Made by a program: the position numbers and the translations under genes. The notes under the pieces are model-generated. The model saw nothing but the letters and a program-made list of their open reading frames with translations. It searched no databases and was not told the DNA's origin. Of a stretch of 64,000 bases of DNA, positions 26,751-37,086 are shown piece by piece; position 1 is the stretch's first letter; each line of letters opens with the position of its first letter. Source of the stretch: Paracoccaceae bacterium (GTDB taxonomy: Bacteria; Pseudomonadota; Alphaproteobacteria; Rhodobacterales; Rhodobacteraceae); contig CP075370.1 of the NCBI GenBank assembly GCA_019454225.1, forward strand, positions 3,095,649 to 3,159,648, written 5' to 3'.

Positions 26751-28085
26751 TCACCAGTTGTCGCGCAGCCATCTGATCGCCCTTTTCAGGGATCGCGCCG
26801 AATAGCGATCCACGGGAATGTCGAAATCCCACCATTCGTCCTGCGGATGGGCCGCGAACAGGCAGAGCCCGACGGAACTGGCAAAGGCCGCGCCCGTGAC
26901 CGCCTGCGGCAGGCCCTGCACCCGCAGCGGACGGCCAAGGCGCACACGCTGCCCGAGGATGCGGCTGGCCAGGCCGTCGAGCCCGGGGATCTGGCTGGCG
27001 CCGCCGGTCAGCACGATCTGCTGCGACGGCAGGCTGTCGAACCCTGCCGCATCCAGGCGCAGGCGCATTTCCTCGAGGATTTCCTCGACCCGCGGGCGCA
27101 TGATGCCGATCAGTTCGGTGCGGCTGACGGCGCGGCGGTCCTTGTCCCAGTCACCGCTGTCGCCGCCGATCTCGATCATCTCGCGGTCGTCCATGCCGGT
27201 GGCGAAGATGCCGCCGTGCTTGGTCTTGATGCGCTCGGCCACCGCCATCGGCACCTGGAGGCCCTTGGAGATGTCCGAGGTGACGTGGTCGCCGCCCATG
27301 CGCACCGAGTCGGCATAGATCATGTGCTTCTTGATGAAGATCGACAGGCCGGTCGCCCCCCCGCCCATGTCGATGCAGGCGGCGCCAAGTTCCTGCTCGT
27401 CCTCGACCAGTGCCGCGATCCCCGAGACATAGGCGGATGACGCCAGCCCCGCGACCTCGAGATCGCAGCGCTTGATGCAGTGGATGATGTTCGACACCAC
27501 ATCGGCCTCGACCGACAGCATGTGCATGTCGCAGGCCAGCCGGTTGCCGATCTGGCCGCGCGGGTCGCCGAGGCCGGTCCGGTGGTCGAGCGCGAAGTTG
27601 ACGGGCTGCGCATGCAGCACCTCGCGGCCGCGGCCGATGTCGGGCACGTCACAGGCAGCCAGCACACGCGCGACATCCTGTTCGGTCACCACCGAATCCT
27701 GGAGTTCCCATTCCCCCGCAAGGCCATAGCTGCGCGGCTCGGCCCCCGAGAAACAGGCGATGACATGGTCGACACGCACGTTCGCCATCTTCTGCGCCTG
27801 CTGCACGGCGGTACGGATCGCGCGTTCGGTTTCGCCCATCACGCTGATCTCGCCGAACTGCACGCCGCGCGACCGGGTGGTGGCGGCACCGATCACGCGG
27901 AAATTCGCCTGTCCGGCCAGCGGCCCGACGCCATCGGTCTCGCGCGGGCTGGCCTGCGGATCGAAGCGCAGGATCAGGCAGGCCACCTTGGAGGTGCCGA
28001 TGTCGAGGATTGCCAGAACGCCCCGGGACAGGGCGGCGCGGCGCATGTGCCGCATGGCACGCTGGGTCTGGTAGAGATCGGTCAC
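26751..28085 (-). CDS. ftsA: Cell division protein FtsA
   Basis: An actin-like ATPase that tethers FtsZ to the membrane. 444 residues from the GTG at 28085 ([11 protein letters not shown]), which overlaps the ftsQ stop by 4 bp. AILDIGTSKVACLI is the phosphate-1 motif; ACIDMGGGATGLSIF is phosphate-2; VLTGGASQIPGL is the adenosine motif. The frame continues upstream inside ftsQ but without homology. The C-terminal stretch RSLKRAIRWLRDNW is an amphipathic membrane-targeting helix. Confidence 0.97.
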   Translation of the reverse strand: MTDLYQTQRAMRHMRRAALSRGVLAILDIGTSKVACLILRFDPQASPRETDGVGPLAGQANFRVIGAATTRSRGVQFGEISVMGETERAIRTAVQQAQKMANVRVDHVIACFSGAEPRSYGLAGEWELQDSVVTEQDVARVLAACDVPDIGRGREVLHAQPVNFALDHRTGLGDPRGQIGNRLACDMHMLSVEADVVSNIIHCIKRCDLEVAGLASSAYVSGIAALVEDEQELGAACIDMGGGATGLSIFIKKHMIYADSVRMGGDHVTSDISKGLQVPMAVAERIKTKHGGIFATGMDDREMIEIGGDSGDWDKDRRAVSRTELIGIMRPRVEEILEEMRLRLDAAGFDSLPSQQIVLTGGASQIPGLDGLASRILGQRVRLGRPLRVQGLPQAVTGAAFASSVGLCLFAAHPQDEWWDFDIPVDRYSARSLKRAIRWLRDNW

Positions 28086-28975
28086 AGGTCGGTCTCCGGG
28101 GGCAGGATGCCGCGTTGGCGGCGCAGTTCCACAAGCGCGTAGGTCGAGAGGCGCAGGACGGGGCGGTCGGGGTGGCGCAGGTCCACTGCGACCAGATCGC
28201 GCGACAGGATGGACTGCGCCATGTCGATGGCGATGAAGCGTTCCAGGGCGGACAGCGGATCGACCTGCGGCAGCAGGATCCGCTGGTCGCGGTCCAGCAC
28301 CAGGTCCCACCGCCGGTCGCCCAACCGGACCAGGCCGCGCAGGCGCGGCAGCAGCGGGCCCGAGGACAGGATCAGGCTCAGCGCCTCGGGCACCGCATGT
28401 TCCGCGCCCTCGCCCGCGATCAACGGCAGGTCGGCGCGTTCGGCCCGTGTCTCGAGCGCGGCGATGCGGTGGCCGGTGTCATCGAGCAGGATCAGGCCCT
28501 GCGGCCCGCGCCAGACGACCGCAGGCTCGCGCTCGGTGACTGCCACCTGCAGCACGCCGCCCGGCTGGACCCGCAGCAGTGCCGAGGCGACGGCGTCGAT
28601 GCCCTCGACCCGCTGCCGGGCCGCGTCGAGGTCAAGGTCGAGCGATGACAGCGGCAGCGGCAGCGCCAGGGCCTGCCGCACCGTTTCGGCAAGCGCGGGC
28701 GACGCGCCCTCCACCGACATCAGCGTGACCATGAACTGCGGCCGGTTCTTCACCTCGTCACGCAGCGACACGACCGCCTCGGTCAGCTGCATCCGCCGTG
28801 CCTCGTCGGCGAGGTAGAGCCCGGTGGCAAACGTGATCACGAAGGCCGGGATGCCGACGCGCGTGACCCGCCGGAACACCGGCGTCAGCCACAGGCGGTG
28901 CATGCGGTAGGACCAGCGGCTGGGCGCCGGGTCGCGGCGCAGGGGATCGGGCGGGCGGCGGATCAGCGATCGCAT
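28082..28975 (-). CDS. ftsQ: Cell division protein FtsQ
   Basis: A 297-residue bitopic membrane protein of the divisome. A basic cytoplasmic N-terminus is followed by one membrane helix (about residues 40-58) and a periplasmic POTRA-like domain starting near [13 protein letters not shown], then the beta domain. It lies between ddl and ftsA and overlaps both slightly (ddl by 13 bp, ftsA by 4 bp), the classical ddl-ftsQ-ftsA order. Confidence 0.95.
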   Translation of the reverse strand: MRSLIRRPPDPLRRDPAPSRWSYRMHRLWLTPVFRRVTRVGIPAFVITFATGLYLADEARRMQLTEAVVSLRDEVKNRPQFMVTLMSVEGASPALAETVRQALALPLPLSSLDLDLDAARQRVEGIDAVASALLRVQPGGVLQVAVTEREPAVVWRGPQGLILLDDTGHRIAALETRAERADLPLIAGEGAEHAVPEALSLILSSGPLLPRLRGLVRLGDRRWDLVLDRDQRILLPQVDPLSALERFIAIDMAQSILSRDLVAVDLRHPDRPVLRLSTYALVELRRQRGILPPETDL

Positions 28976-29883
28976 GACGCATCCTTCACCAGCCAGTCGC
29001 AGAGCGCGGGGAACGAGATGCCCATGACTGACGCCTGTTCGGGGGCGAGCGATGTCGGGGTCATGCCCGGCTGCGTGTTGGTTTCGAGCAGGAACAGGCC
29101 GTCGATCCCCCGGGTCTCGTCCCAGCGGAAATCGGTGCGGCTGATGCCGCGACAGCCGAGCGCGTGATGCGCGGTCAGGGCATGGTCCATGCAGGCCCGC
29201 GCGATCGCATCGGGGATCTGCGCCGGGCAGACGTGGCGCGAACCGCCGGGGGCGTATTTCGCGTCATAATCATACCAGCCGTCGGTCAGGATGTCGGTGA
29301 CGCAGAGCGCGCGGCTGCCCATCACCGTGACCGTCAGCTCGCGCCCCGGGACATAGGCTTCGGCCATCACCTGCGCGGGCATGCTGGCGGCCAGCCGCGG
29401 CGCATTCGCGCCGGGCATCACCAGATAGACACCGACCGACGACCCCTCGTTGTTCGGCTTGACCACATAAGGCGGGGGCAAAACATGTTGCCTTTCAACG
29501 TCTTCCCGCGAGACGATGACGCTGTCCACCACCGGCAGCCCGGCCGCGCGGTAGGCATCCTTGGTGCGCTGCTTGTCCATCGCAAGCGCCGAGGCCAGCA
29601 CGCCCGAATGCGTGTAGGGGATACGCAGCCATTCCAGCATGCCCTGCACGCAGCCATCCTCGCCCCAGCGGCCGTGCAGGGCGTTGAAGGCGACATCGGG
29701 CGCGAGATCGGTCAGTCGCGCGGCAAGATCGGGGCCGGCATCGACCTCGATCACCTGATAACCTGCCTCCACCAGGGCATCCGCGCAGCCGCGCCCGGTC
29801 GACAGGCTCACCTCCCGCTCGGAGGAAGGGCCACCCATCAGAACCGCCACCCTGGGGGCTGCCCTGCTCGACATGCCCGCCAT
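28963..29883 (-). CDS. ddl: D-alanine-D-alanine ligase
   Basis: An ATP-grasp enzyme that makes D-Ala-D-Ala for peptidoglycan. About 306 residues from the ATG at 29883, the family norm; 29886 and 29874 are alternative starts. [17 protein letters not shown] is the opening motif, [14 protein letters not shown] lies in the ATP-grasp, and [15 protein letters not shown] near the end carries metal and substrate ligands. It follows murB after 38 bp and overlaps ftsQ by 13 bp. Confidence 0.96.
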   Translation of the reverse strand: MAGMSSRAAPRVAVLMGGPSSEREVSLSTGRGCADALVEAGYQVIEVDAGPDLAARLTDLAPDVAFNALHGRWGEDGCVQGMLEWLRIPYTHSGVLASALAMDKQRTKDAYRAAGLPVVDSVIVSREDVERQHVLPPPYVVKPNNEGSSVGVYLVMPGANAPRLAASMPAQVMAEAYVPGRELTVTVMGSRALCVTDILTDGWYDYDAKYAPGGSRHVCPAQIPDAIARACMDHALTAHHALGCRGISRTDFRWDETRGIDGLFLLETNTQPGMTPTSLAPEQASVMGISFPALCDWLVKDASCDR

Positions 29884-29921
29884 CATCTTGCCTGTGCGGG
29901 GCTTTGCGCCCCTTTGTGTTG

Positions 29922-30845
29922 TTATGTTCGCGCCGGTTCGCCGACGCGCATGATTTCCCACTCTAGCGTGATCCCGCTGTTTTGGAAAACCTTTTTTCGC
30001 ACCTCCTCGCCCAGGCCCTCGAGGTCGGCGGCGGTGGCGGTGCCGGTGTTGATCAGGAAATTGGCGTGCATCGGCGACATCAGGGCGCCGCCCCGCGTGG
30101 CGCCGCGCATGCCGGCGTCCTGGATCACCTTCCAGGCCTTCAGTTCATGCGTGTCATCGGCCTGGCCGGTCGAGGATCGCCCCAACGGGTTGCGGAAGGT
30201 GCTGCCGGCCGACCTATCCCTTGTGGGCTGGCTGGCATCGCGGCGGGCGATCTGGTCAGCCATCCGGGCCTCGAGCGCGGCGGGGTCGCCGGGGGGGGCG
30301 CGGAACGTGGCGGCAATGATGACCGCGCCCTCGGGCAGGTCGGACTGGCGGTAGCGCAAGGACAGGGCGGCGGCGGGCAAGGTTTCCACGCGACCCGTGC
30401 GGGTGACGATGCGCACCTCGTGCAAGCGGTCGGCAACATAGTGCCCATAGCACCCGGCGTTCATCCGCACCGCGCCGCCGATGCTGCCCGGGATGGTGCG
30501 CAGGAAGGTCAGGTCGCGGCCCTGTTCCGCCGCGCGGCGCGCCACGTGGGCATCCAGCGCCGCCGCCCCTGCGGTGACGAATTCACCTTTTATTTCAATG
30601 GCATTGAACCCGCGTCCCAGCCGGATGACGACCCCCCGGATGCCACCGTCCCGCACGATCAGGTTGGAGCCGACGCCCATCGGAAAGACCGGAACGGCGG
30701 GGTCGAGCGCCGCAAGGAAGGCCCTGAGATCCTCGGCATCGGCAGGCTGGAACAGCCAGTCCGCCGGGCCGCCGACACGCAGCCAGGTCAGGTCGGCCAG
30801 GGGCCGGTCGGGGGTCAGCGGGCCGCGAGGGGTCGGGAGTTGCAT
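29922..30845 (-). CDS. murB: UDP-N-acetylenolpyruvoylglucosamine reductase MurB
   Basis: The NADPH/FAD enzyme that completes UDP-MurNAc synthesis. 307 residues from the ATG at 30845 (MQLPTPRGP). [13 protein letters not shown] and [14 protein letters not shown] bind [19 protein letters not shown] is the diagnostic block, and the proton-donor Ser lies in AGSTFRNP. The frame is open upstream for about 160 codons, but this is non-coding Arg/Pro-rich sequence carrying a repeat array. Separated by 406 bp from the next gene upstream. Confidence 0.97.
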   Translation of the reverse strand: MQLPTPRGPLTPDRPLADLTWLRVGGPADWLFQPADAEDLRAFLAALDPAVPVFPMGVGSNLIVRDGGIRGVVIRLGRGFNAIEIKGEFVTAGAAALDAHVARRAAEQGRDLTFLRTIPGSIGGAVRMNAGCYGHYVADRLHEVRIVTRTGRVETLPAAALSLRYRQSDLPEGAVIIAATFRAPPGDPAALEARMADQIARRDASQPTRDRSAGSTFRNPLGRSSTGQADDTHELKAWKVIQDAGMRGATRGGALMSPMHANFLINTGTATAADLEGLGEEVRKKVFQNSGITLEWEIMRVGEPART

Positions 30846-31251
30846 GGCGCGCGGGATAGCGCGCGACGCCGGTTTTCGCAACCTGTGTCGCGACAAGGCC
30901 AACCCCCCGGGATTGCAGGGAAACCCGTGCCAGCCTGCGTCTGGCACGCGTCTGGCACGCGTATGGCATCTGTCCCGACACCGGGGGGCGTCCAGGGACC
31001 CGGTCCGCCGGTGCCGGTCACAATCCCGGTGACAGGGATCAGGGCCTGCAACCGCGCGACGGCAGGGTCGGATGTGCCGGAACCCGCATCGGGCGCTGTG
31101 CCTTCGCAGCATCGACGGCATCGTGGCGGTTTCGGGTTTGCAGATGTGCTGTTTCGGCGCGGAGGCGGTCGATCCCGTCGGGCGGCGGGCGGGTGAGGTG
31201 GTCGGCTTCGCGCGCCATGTCAGACCGTAGCGCCGGGCGCGGCGCCCGAGG
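30846..31251. other. 406-bp gap upstream of murB
   Basis: It holds the 11-bp repeat array at 30939-30978 and several GC-rich inverted repeats. A minus-strand frame of 59 codons at 31039-31218 ([15 protein letters not shown], then a charged helix) is possible but has no ribosome site; I do not call it a gene. The remainder shows nothing recognisable. A murB promoter is likely here. Confidence 0.5.
30939..30978 (+). repeat. 11-bp-periodic GTCTGGC repeat array (copy B)
   Basis: Two exact GTCTGGCACGC units and a third GTATGGCATCT follow each other without gaps, then GTCCCGACA. Read in reverse complement the block aligns with the array at 18447 over more than 30 positions, including the GTCGGGACAGATGCC flank. 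Confidence 0.75.
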
Positions 31252-31515
31252 TTAGCCCCGCCGACGCAGCCCCCACCAGAGGCCCAGGGCGCAGCCGGTC
31301 GCGGCCGGGGCGGCGAAGAACACGGCAAGGATCACCTGGCCGATGCCGTCGAACCCGGGGCGACCGCGGGCGGACAGCAGCAGCAGGCCCGCAGCGAGCG
31401 CGAGGCCCGCGGCCACGGCGATGCCCGCCGTCCGCCAGCCCGCGCGGCCCATGCCGTATCCGGCCAGTCCCCCTGCCCCCGCCACGGCCAGCGCGATGAG
31501 GAGGGCACGCTCCAT
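31252..31515 (-). CDS. Small membrane protein in the murC-murB interval
   Basis: An 87-residue hydrophobic protein with about three membrane helices (Ala/Gly/Leu-rich) and a basic RRRG end. It starts 2 bp after the stop of the upstream DUF2484 gene, so it is surely co-translated with it. I do not recognise a family. Its position between murC and murB suggests a role at the cell envelope, but that is only context. Confidence 0.7.
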   Translation of the reverse strand: MERALLIALAVAGAGGLAGYGMGRAGWRTAGIAVAAGLALAAGLLLLSARGRPGFDGIGQVILAVFFAAPAATGCALGLWWGLRRRG

Positions 31516-31517
31516 CG

Positions 31518-31763
31518 TCAGCCCGCGCGGCGGCGCAGGTGGCGCCAGAGGTGAAAGAGCGGCCAGCGCAGCAGGCTTGCCCCGGCGGCAAAGACCGCGA
31601 TGCCCCAGAACGGCCCGTTCGTCCAGGTCACCCAGCCGAGGATCGGGATGCCGGTTGCAATCAGCACCATGGCCTGCGGCCAGTGGTTGCAGCGCGAGGG
31701 CAGCATGGCCGCGAGATTGGCGACGATGGCCCAGAGGCAGGCGGCGGCGAGCGCGGGGGTCAT
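31518..31763 (-). CDS. DUF2484 small membrane protein, copy 2
   Basis: An 81-residue membrane protein with two or three helices. It begins [23 protein letters not shown], strongly similar to the preceding gene ([22 protein letters not shown]), and both end in a LWR basic tail, so the two are tandem paralogues. DUF2484 is typical of Rhodobacterales dcw clusters; its function is unknown. Its start overlaps the preceding copy by 4 bp. Confidence 0.82.
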   Translation of the reverse strand: MTPALAAACLWAIVANLAAMLPSRCNHWPQAMVLIATGIPILGWVTWTNGPFWGIAVFAAGASLLRWPLFHLWRHLRRRAG

Positions 31764-32032
31764 TCGCGGTGCTCCGGTTCCGGGGACGGCGGTGCGGCCC
31801 GGCCGGTGGCGCGGCGCCAGAGGTGGATCAGCGGGTTGCGGAACATGCTGAGGAAACCCAGGGTCGCGGCGAGCGCCAGCCAGGGCCCGTGCTCGGCCCC
31901 GATCCAGATCAGGATGACGGGGGCGGCGGCCAGCAGCGCGATGCCCGGCACCATCTGCCGGCGGAACGGCAGGAAGGCCGTCAGCGTCGCGGCAAGGGCC
32001 CAGAGACAGGCGGCGGTCAGCGCGTGGGTCAT
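31760..32032 (-). CDS. DUF2484 small membrane protein, copy 1
   Basis: A 90-residue membrane protein from the ATG at 32032, overlapping the murC stop by 4 bp. It has an N-terminal hydrophobic block, a second pair of helices and a Pro/Glu-rich tail. The N-terminal 20 residues closely match the next gene, indicating duplication. Translational coupling to murC suggests it acts with cell wall synthesis; no activity is known. Confidence 0.82.
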   Translation of the reverse strand: MTHALTAACLWALAATLTAFLPFRRQMVPGIALLAAAPVILIWIGAEHGPWLALAATLGFLSMFRNPLIHLWRRATGRAAPPSPEPEHRE

Positions 32033-33450
32033 GCAGCCTGCCCCATCAGTCGGGCGGGCAAGGCGCCTGCCCAGGCGCTGATCGTGCCCGCGCCGAGGCA
32101 GACCACGATGTCGCCGGGACGAGCCTGTTCGCGGACCAGCCGTTCGAGGTCGGCCTCGTCCAGCAGGGCCCGGGCGTGGCGGTGGCCATGGGCGATGAGG
32201 CCCGCCACCAGATCGTCGCGGGTGGCGCCGGGGATCGGTTCCTCGCCCGCCGCATAGACTTCGGCGATGGCCACCACATCGGCCTCGTTGAAGCAGGTGC
32301 AGAAATCCTCGAACAGATGCGACAGGCGGGTGTAGCGGTGCGGCTGGTGGATGGCGATGATGCGACCGCCGGGATTGCCGCCGATGGCGCGGCGCGCGGC
32401 CTTGAGGACGGCGGCGATTTCCACCGGATGATGGCCATAGTCGTCGATGATCGGGATGCCGCGCCATTCGCCGACGCGGGTGAAGCGGCGGTTGACGCCC
32501 GCGAAGCCTGCCAGGGCATCGCGGATCTCGGCCTTCTTCATGCCGAGATGGCGGGCCACGGCGACGGCGGCGAGGGCGTTCGACACGTTGTGGTCGCCCG
32601 GCATCGGCAGGGTGCAGCCCTCGATCACCGCGCCCTCGCCCTCATGCTGCAGCAGGATGTCGAAGGCGGGAAAGCCGTTCTCGTAGCGCAGGTTGACGGC
32701 GCGGACATCGGCCTGGGCGTTGAACCCGAAGGTCACCACGCGGCGGTCTGTGATGCGGCCCACCAGCGTCTGCACCTCGGGATGGTCGGTGCAGCAGACG
32801 GCAAGGCCGTAGAACGGGATGTTCGACACGAAATCGAGGAAGCCCTTGCGCAGCGCGTCGAAGGTTCCCCAGTGCTCCATGTGTTCGGGGTCGATGTTGG
32901 TGACGATGGCGATGGTGGCGGGCAGGCGGTTGAAGCTGCCGTCGGATTCGTCGGCCTCGACCACCATCCATTCGCCCGCGCCCGCCCGCGCGTTGGAGCC
33001 GTAGGCGTGGATGACACCGCCGTTGATCACCGTGGGGTCGAACCCGCCCTTGTCCAGCAGGGTCGCCACCATGGTGGTGGTGGTGGTCTTGCCGTGGGTG
33101 CCCGCGATGGCGATGTTCGAGCGCAGTCGCATCAGTTCGGCCAGCATCTCGGCCCGGCGGACCACCGGCAGCTTGCGGCGGCGCGCTTCCTCGAGCTCGG
33201 GGTTGCCGCGCTTGATGGCGGAGGAGACCACGACCACCGCCGCGTCGCCCAGGTTCTCGGCCCGCTGCCCCTCGAAGAAGGTGGCGCCCAGTTTCACCAG
33301 CCGATCGGTGATCTTCGACGCCTTGGCGTCGGAGCCCTGCACGCGGTAGCCTGCGGTCATCAGCACCTCGGCGATGCCCGACATGCCGATGCCGCCGATG
33401 CCGACGAAATGGATGGGGCCGAGTTCCAGGGGCAGTTTCGTTGCGTTCAT
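32029..33450 (-). CDS. murC: UDP-N-acetylmuramate-L-alanine ligase MurC
   Basis: Adds L-Ala to UDP-MurNAc. 473 residues; [16 protein letters not shown] opens the Rossmann domain, [11 protein letters not shown] is the ATP P-loop, and [14 protein letters not shown] plus DEYGHHP-type sequence ([14 protein letters not shown]) are the Mur ligase landmarks. The start overlaps murG by 4 bp. Confidence 0.98.
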   Translation of the reverse strand: MNATKLPLELGPIHFVGIGGIGMSGIAEVLMTAGYRVQGSDAKASKITDRLVKLGATFFEGQRAENLGDAAVVVVSSAIKRGNPELEEARRRKLPVVRRAEMLAELMRLRSNIAIAGTHGKTTTTTMVATLLDKGGFDPTVINGGVIHAYGSNARAGAGEWMVVEADESDGSFNRLPATIAIVTNIDPEHMEHWGTFDALRKGFLDFVSNIPFYGLAVCCTDHPEVQTLVGRITDRRVVTFGFNAQADVRAVNLRYENGFPAFDILLQHEGEGAVIEGCTLPMPGDHNVSNALAAVAVARHLGMKKAEIRDALAGFAGVNRRFTRVGEWRGIPIIDDYGHHPVEIAAVLKAARRAIGGNPGGRIIAIHQPHRYTRLSHLFEDFCTCFNEADVVAIAEVYAAGEEPIPGATRDDLVAGLIAHGHRHARALLDEADLERLVREQARPGDIVVCLGAGTISAWAGALPARLMGQAA

Positions 33451-34544
33451 GGGGCGGAGCTTCCGGACAGCGTGAGGACCAGTTCGACGAGCGCATCGGT
33501 GGCGTCGGGTCGGCCGAGAGACAGGGCATTCGCGGCCATGCGCGCCGCCGCCCCGGGATTTTCGAGGATCGCGGCCATGTGCGACGCCAGCGTGGGCGCG
33601 TCAAGGGCGGATTCGGGGATCAGGATCGCGGCCTCGCCCTCGACCATGCCGCGGGCGTTGGCAGTCTGGTGGTCGGCGGCGGCGGCGGCATAGGGGATCA
33701 GGATGGCCGGGCGGCCGATCGCGGTGATGTCGGCGATCGACGAGGCGCCGGAGCGCGACACGACCAGTTGCGCCTCGGACAGGCGGCGCGGGATATCGGG
33801 GAAGAACGGCTCGACCTCGGCCCGGACACCGGCCCGCGCATAGGTTTCGATGACGCGGGGCGCATCCTCGGGCCGGGCCTGGTGGGCCACGCGGAGCCGC
33901 TCGCGCAGCGGCCCGGGCAGGCGGGCCACCGCCTCGGGCACCGTATCGGACAGGATGCGCGCACCCTGCGACCCGCCGATGACCACCAGCGACATCGGGT
34001 AGTCGCCGGGGGGGATGTAGGCGGCGCCCGCGCGGTCGCGCACGGCGGCGCGGACCGGATTGCCGGTGTGGGTGCCCGTCACGCCGTCGGGCAGCGTGGT
34101 GGGCCAGGTGCCGCAGGCCACCGCCATCACCCGGCGCGCGAAGATCCGGTTGACGCGGCCCAGCACGCCGTTCTGTTCGTGGATCATGCGCGGCAGGCGC
34201 AGCAGCGTGGCCGCCGACAGCGCCGGAATCGAGGGATAGCCGCCGAAGCCCACCACCATGGCGGGCCGGTCGCGCAGCATGCGCGCCGCCATGGCGATCG
34301 CGCCGCCCGCGATGCGGAAGGGCACCATGGCCTTCTGCGCCGCGCCGCCCCGCGCGAAGGTGGCCGATGCCACCTGTTCCACCCGCACCACATGCGGGAA
34401 CCCGCCCGCATAGCGCGCGCCCCGGTCATCGGTCGACAGCTTGACCCGCCAGCCGCGACGCACCATCGCCTCGGCCAGTGCCTGGGCGGGGAACATGTGC
34501 CCCCCGGTGCCCCCCGCCGCGATGAGCAGAAGCGGTGCCGTCAC
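33447..34544 (-). CDS. murG: Undecaprenyl-PP-MurNAc-pentapeptide GlcNAc transferase MurG
   Basis: Converts lipid I to lipid II at the inner face of the membrane. 365 residues from the GTG at 34544, which overlaps the ftsW stop by 4 bp. [13 protein letters not shown] is the first glycine loop, GFGGYPSIP the second, [14 protein letters not shown] and [14 protein letters not shown] the donor/acceptor-site motifs. The frame is open for 370 codons upstream, inside ftsW, but in the wrong phase for that gene. Confidence 0.97.
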   Translation of the reverse strand: MTAPLLLIAAGGTGGHMFPAQALAEAMVRRGWRVKLSTDDRGARYAGGFPHVVRVEQVASATFARGGAAQKAMVPFRIAGGAIAMAARMLRDRPAMVVGFGGYPSIPALSAATLLRLPRMIHEQNGVLGRVNRIFARRVMAVACGTWPTTLPDGVTGTHTGNPVRAAVRDRAGAAYIPPGDYPMSLVVIGGSQGARILSDTVPEAVARLPGPLRERLRVAHQARPEDAPRVIETYARAGVRAEVEPFFPDIPRRLSEAQLVVSRSGASSIADITAIGRPAILIPYAAAAADHQTANARGMVEGEAAILIPESALDAPTLASHMAAILENPGAAARMAANALSLGRPDATDALVELVLTLSGSSAP

Positions 34545-35707
34545 GCGCCCCTCCGGTGGAAGATGTCGCCGATTTCGCCCTGCGGGCGCGTCCGCGTCAA
34601 GGCCAGCAGGAAGCCGAGCGTGATGCCGGCGGCGATGACGGACGACCCGCCGTAGCTGACGAACGGCAAGGTCATGCCCTTGGCCGGCAACAGGCGCACC
34701 GCGACGCCCATGTTGATCATCGCCTGCACCCCGAAGATGCAGGCCAGCCCCGCCCCCGCCAGCCGGATGAACGGATCGCGTTCGCGCACCAGCCGCCACA
34801 GCGACCGGGCGACGACGGTGGCATAGAGCAGGATGATGAACAGCACGAGCAGCAGCCCGTATTCCTCGGCGGCGACGGCGATGATGAAATCGGTGTGGGC
34901 ATCGGGCAGCGACCACTTCACCTGCCCCTCGCCCACGCCCACGCCGAAGAAGCCGCCTTCCTGGATCGCATTGGTGGCATAGCCAAGCTGCGTGCGGGGG
35001 TCGACGTCGGGCGTCAGGAAGCCGTTGATGCGGCGGGCGAAATGCTCTGACATGTTGAAGGCGGCGAAACCGCCCGCAGCCACGAGGCCGATCACGACGA
35101 CGATCAGGACCATCGGGGCCCCGCCAACGAAATAGACCACGCCCCAGCCGAACAGCACCAGGGCCGCCTGTCCGAAGTCGGGCTGTATCGCCAGCAGCGC
35201 CACGATGCACAGCGTGACCGCGAATGACCATGTGCGCCCGGCGGGCCCCGTGGGTTCGTGGCTGGCGGCGATGAGCCAGGCGGTCAGCACGACGAAGCCG
35301 GGTTTCAGGAATTCCGAAGGCTGGACCGAGGCGAAGCCGAGGCTGAACCACCGCACCGCCCCCTTGCCGAAATCGGTGCCGAGGAACGGCAGCGCGGCCA
35401 GCGCGGCAAAGGCGCCGAGGAACAGCAGCACCCCCATCCGGCGCACCATCGCGGGCGGCGCCATCGAGATCAGCACCATGACCGCAAGCGCCACGCCGCC
35501 GAAGAACGCCTGCCGCTGGACGTAGTAGAAGGCATCGAGGCCGTTGCGCTGCGCCAGCGGCACCGAGGCCGCAAGCCCCAGCAGGATGCCGATGGCGAAC
35601 AGCGCGAAGACCGCCATCATCGTCCAGCGGTCGATCGTGCGCCACCAACGGGGAAGCACCGGCTCGACCACCCGTGAGGGCATCGAGCCATAGACCATCT
35701 CAGTCAT
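34541..35707 (-). CDS. ftsW: SEDS-family glycan polymerase FtsW
   Basis: A 388-residue polytopic membrane protein of the SEDS family, the septal peptidoglycan polymerase that works with Fts[26 protein letters not shown] and [13 protein letters not shown] are the conserved family motifs; about ten membrane helices are visible. It is the first gene of the second half of the cluster, divergent from the plus-strand operon at 35875. Confidence 0.97.
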   Translation of the reverse strand: MTEMVYGSMPSRVVEPVLPRWWRTIDRWTMMAVFALFAIGILLGLAASVPLAQRNGLDAFYYVQRQAFFGGVALAVMVLISMAPPAMVRRMGVLLFLGAFAALAALPFLGTDFGKGAVRWFSLGFASVQPSEFLKPGFVVLTAWLIAASHEPTGPAGRTWSFAVTLCIVALLAIQPDFGQAALVLFGWGVVYFVGGAPMVLIVVVIGLVAAGGFAAFNMSEHFARRINGFLTPDVDPRTQLGYATNAIQEGGFFGVGVGEGQVKWSLPDAHTDFIIAVAAEEYGLLLVLFIILLYATVVARSLWRLVRERDPFIRLAGAGLACIFGVQAMINMGVAVRLLPAKGMTLPFVSYGGSSVIAAGITLGFLLALTRTRPQGEIGDIFHRRGA

Positions 35708-35833
35708 GGAAACCGCCTGCCTTGCCTGTCCTGCCCGAATGCCCGGGTTCGCCCCGGGTCTGCGGGTCAGACTAGCGAAGAACGCCGTGTCAGGCCAGCA
35801 AAAACGCGGCGAAAGGGGGCTGTTTGCCGATGT

Positions 35834-35864
35834 GATTCCGTTATATAAGTGATTCGTTATTTAA
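35834..35864 (+). promoter_or_regulatory. AT-rich direct repeat, candidate ArsR operator/promoter
   Basis: GATTCCGTTATATAA (35834-35848) and GATTCGTTATTTAA (35851-35864) form an imperfect direct repeat 17 bp apart in a sharply AT-rich patch just before the NTF2-ArsR-SRPBCC operon. It is a likely promoter and operator for the ArsR protein encoded there. Confidence 0.5.
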
Positions 35865-35874
35865 TGGACCCGTG

Positions 35875-36252
35875 ATGGAAAACCCCGAAACCGTGCTGCA
35901 CCGGTGGGCCGACCGCACGCGCCGCGACGCGCGCGACCTGATTCTGGCCGATCACCTGCCCGATGCCCGCATCTTCGACGTGCTGGGCCCCGTGGAACAC
36001 GCCACGCCCGCCGCCTATGCGGCCACCTGGGACGACTGGATGCCGGACACCGCGGGCGATGCGGTCTTTGACTTCGAGGACCTGCGGGTGACCGAGGCGG
36101 AGGGCCTGGCCTTCGCGCATGCGCTGATCCGCTGCGGCGGCACGACGCCGGACGGGCGGGAATTCCGCGACCTTGTGCGCGCGACCTTCGGGCTGGTGCG
36201 GGGGCCCGAGGGATGGCGCATCGCGCACCACCACATCTCGAAACCGCAATGA
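35875..36252 (+). CDS. NTF2-like (SnoaL-type) protein
   Basis: A 125-residue protein with NTF2-like architecture, ending in the typical last strand GWRIAHHHIS. The start is the ATG at 35875 directly after a GTG codon at 35872; either could serve. It opens the plus-strand operon, and its stop overlaps the ArsR start by 4 bp. The DUF4440/SnoaL family includes small isomerases and ligand binders; nothing more specific can be said. Confidence 0.8.
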   Translation: MENPETVLHRWADRTRRDARDLILADHLPDARIFDVLGPVEHATPAAYAATWDDWMPDTAGDAVFDFEDLRVTEAEGLAFAHALIRCGGTTPDGREFRDLVRATFGLVRGPEGWRIAHHHISKPQ

Positions 36253-36623
36253 CGGACAACCGGGCACCCGACCTGGACGCGGCCTTTGCCGCCCTGGCCG
36301 ATCCGACGCGCCGGGCCATACTGGCCCGTCTGGTGCAGGGCGAGGCGACGGTGCAGGATCTGGCGCGCCCCTTCGCGATCAGCCAGCCCGCGGTGTCGCG
36401 CCACCTGAAGGTGCTGGAGGACGCGGGGCTGATCGAGACGCGGGTGGCGGGCACCGCCCGTCCCCGGCGGCTGAACCCCGAAGCGGTGGCGGCGCTGTGG
36501 GACTGGCTGGGGCAGTACCGCGCCCTGTGGGAGGCGCGCTATGCGCGGCTGGATGCCGTGCTGGCCGAGATGCAGGATCAACCGGAAAGGGAACCCGGAC
36601 ATGACGACCAGACTGACACTTGA
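36249..36623 (+). CDS. ArsR-family transcriptional regulator
   Basis: A 124-residue winged-helix regulator. FAALADPTRRAILARL and SQPAVSRHLKVLEDAGLI are the ArsR/SdpR-type recognition helices. No metal-binding Cys cluster of classical ArsR is present, so it is probably of the non-metal type commonly paired with SRPBCC genes. It overlaps the upstream gene by 4 bp and the first SRPBCC gene by 23 bp. Probably represses its own operon through the repeat at 35834. Confidence 0.92.
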   Translation: MTDNRAPDLDAAFAALADPTRRAILARLVQGEATVQDLARPFAISQPAVSRHLKVLEDAGLIETRVAGTARPRRLNPEAVAALWDWLGQYRALWEARYARLDAVLAEMQDQPEREPGHDDQTDT

Positions 36624-37086
36624 AACCAGGGGCGACACGCAGGTCATCGTCACGCGCCGCTTTGCGGCACCGCCCGCCACGGTGTTCCGTGCCCATGTCG
36701 ACCCGCTGATCATGCCGCGGTGGCTGACCGGGCCGGATGGCTGGGTGATGCGGGTCTGCATCAGCGAACCGCGCCCGGGCGGCCGCATCCGCTGCGAATG
36801 GGTCGATGCCGAGGGGCAGAACGGGTTTCACCTGACCGGCGAGTATCACGAGATCGACGAGGGCAGCCGCATCCTGCATGTCGAGCGCATGCACCTGCCC
36901 GACCCGACGCCCGACAACCGCGTGGAGACCCTGTTCCGGCCCGATGCCGGCGGCACGCTGATGGTGATGACGATGACCGTGGCCGATGCCGCATCGCGTG
37001 CCGCGATGCTGGAGACCGGAATGGCGGAAGGGATGGAGGCCAGCTATCAGCGGCTGGAGGGCCTGCCGGGCTATCGCGATGCCTGA
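36601..37086 (+). CDS. SRPBCC (AHSA1-like) protein 1
   Basis: A 161-residue START/AHSA1-type protein from the ATG at 36601. RRFAAPPATVFRAHVDP and PRPGGRIRCEW, then a C-terminal AEGMEASYQRLE helix, are the family landmarks. Such proteins form a hydrophobic ligand cavity; ArsR-linked members are of unknown function. It overlaps the regulator by 23 bp and copy 2 by 8 bp. Confidence 0.88.
   Translation: MTTRLTLETRGDTQVIVTRRFAAPPATVFRAHVDPLIMPRWLTGPDGWVMRVCISEPRPGGRIRCEWVDAEGQNGFHLTGEYHEIDEGSRILHVERMHLPDPTPDNRVETLFRPDAGGTLMVMTMTVADAASRAAMLETGMAEGMEASYQRLEGLPGYRDA

Noticed and set aside
31039-31218. 59-codon minus-strand frame upstream of murB
   Set aside because: Reasonable amphipathic sequence but no ribosome site and no recognised relative; not enough to call a gene.
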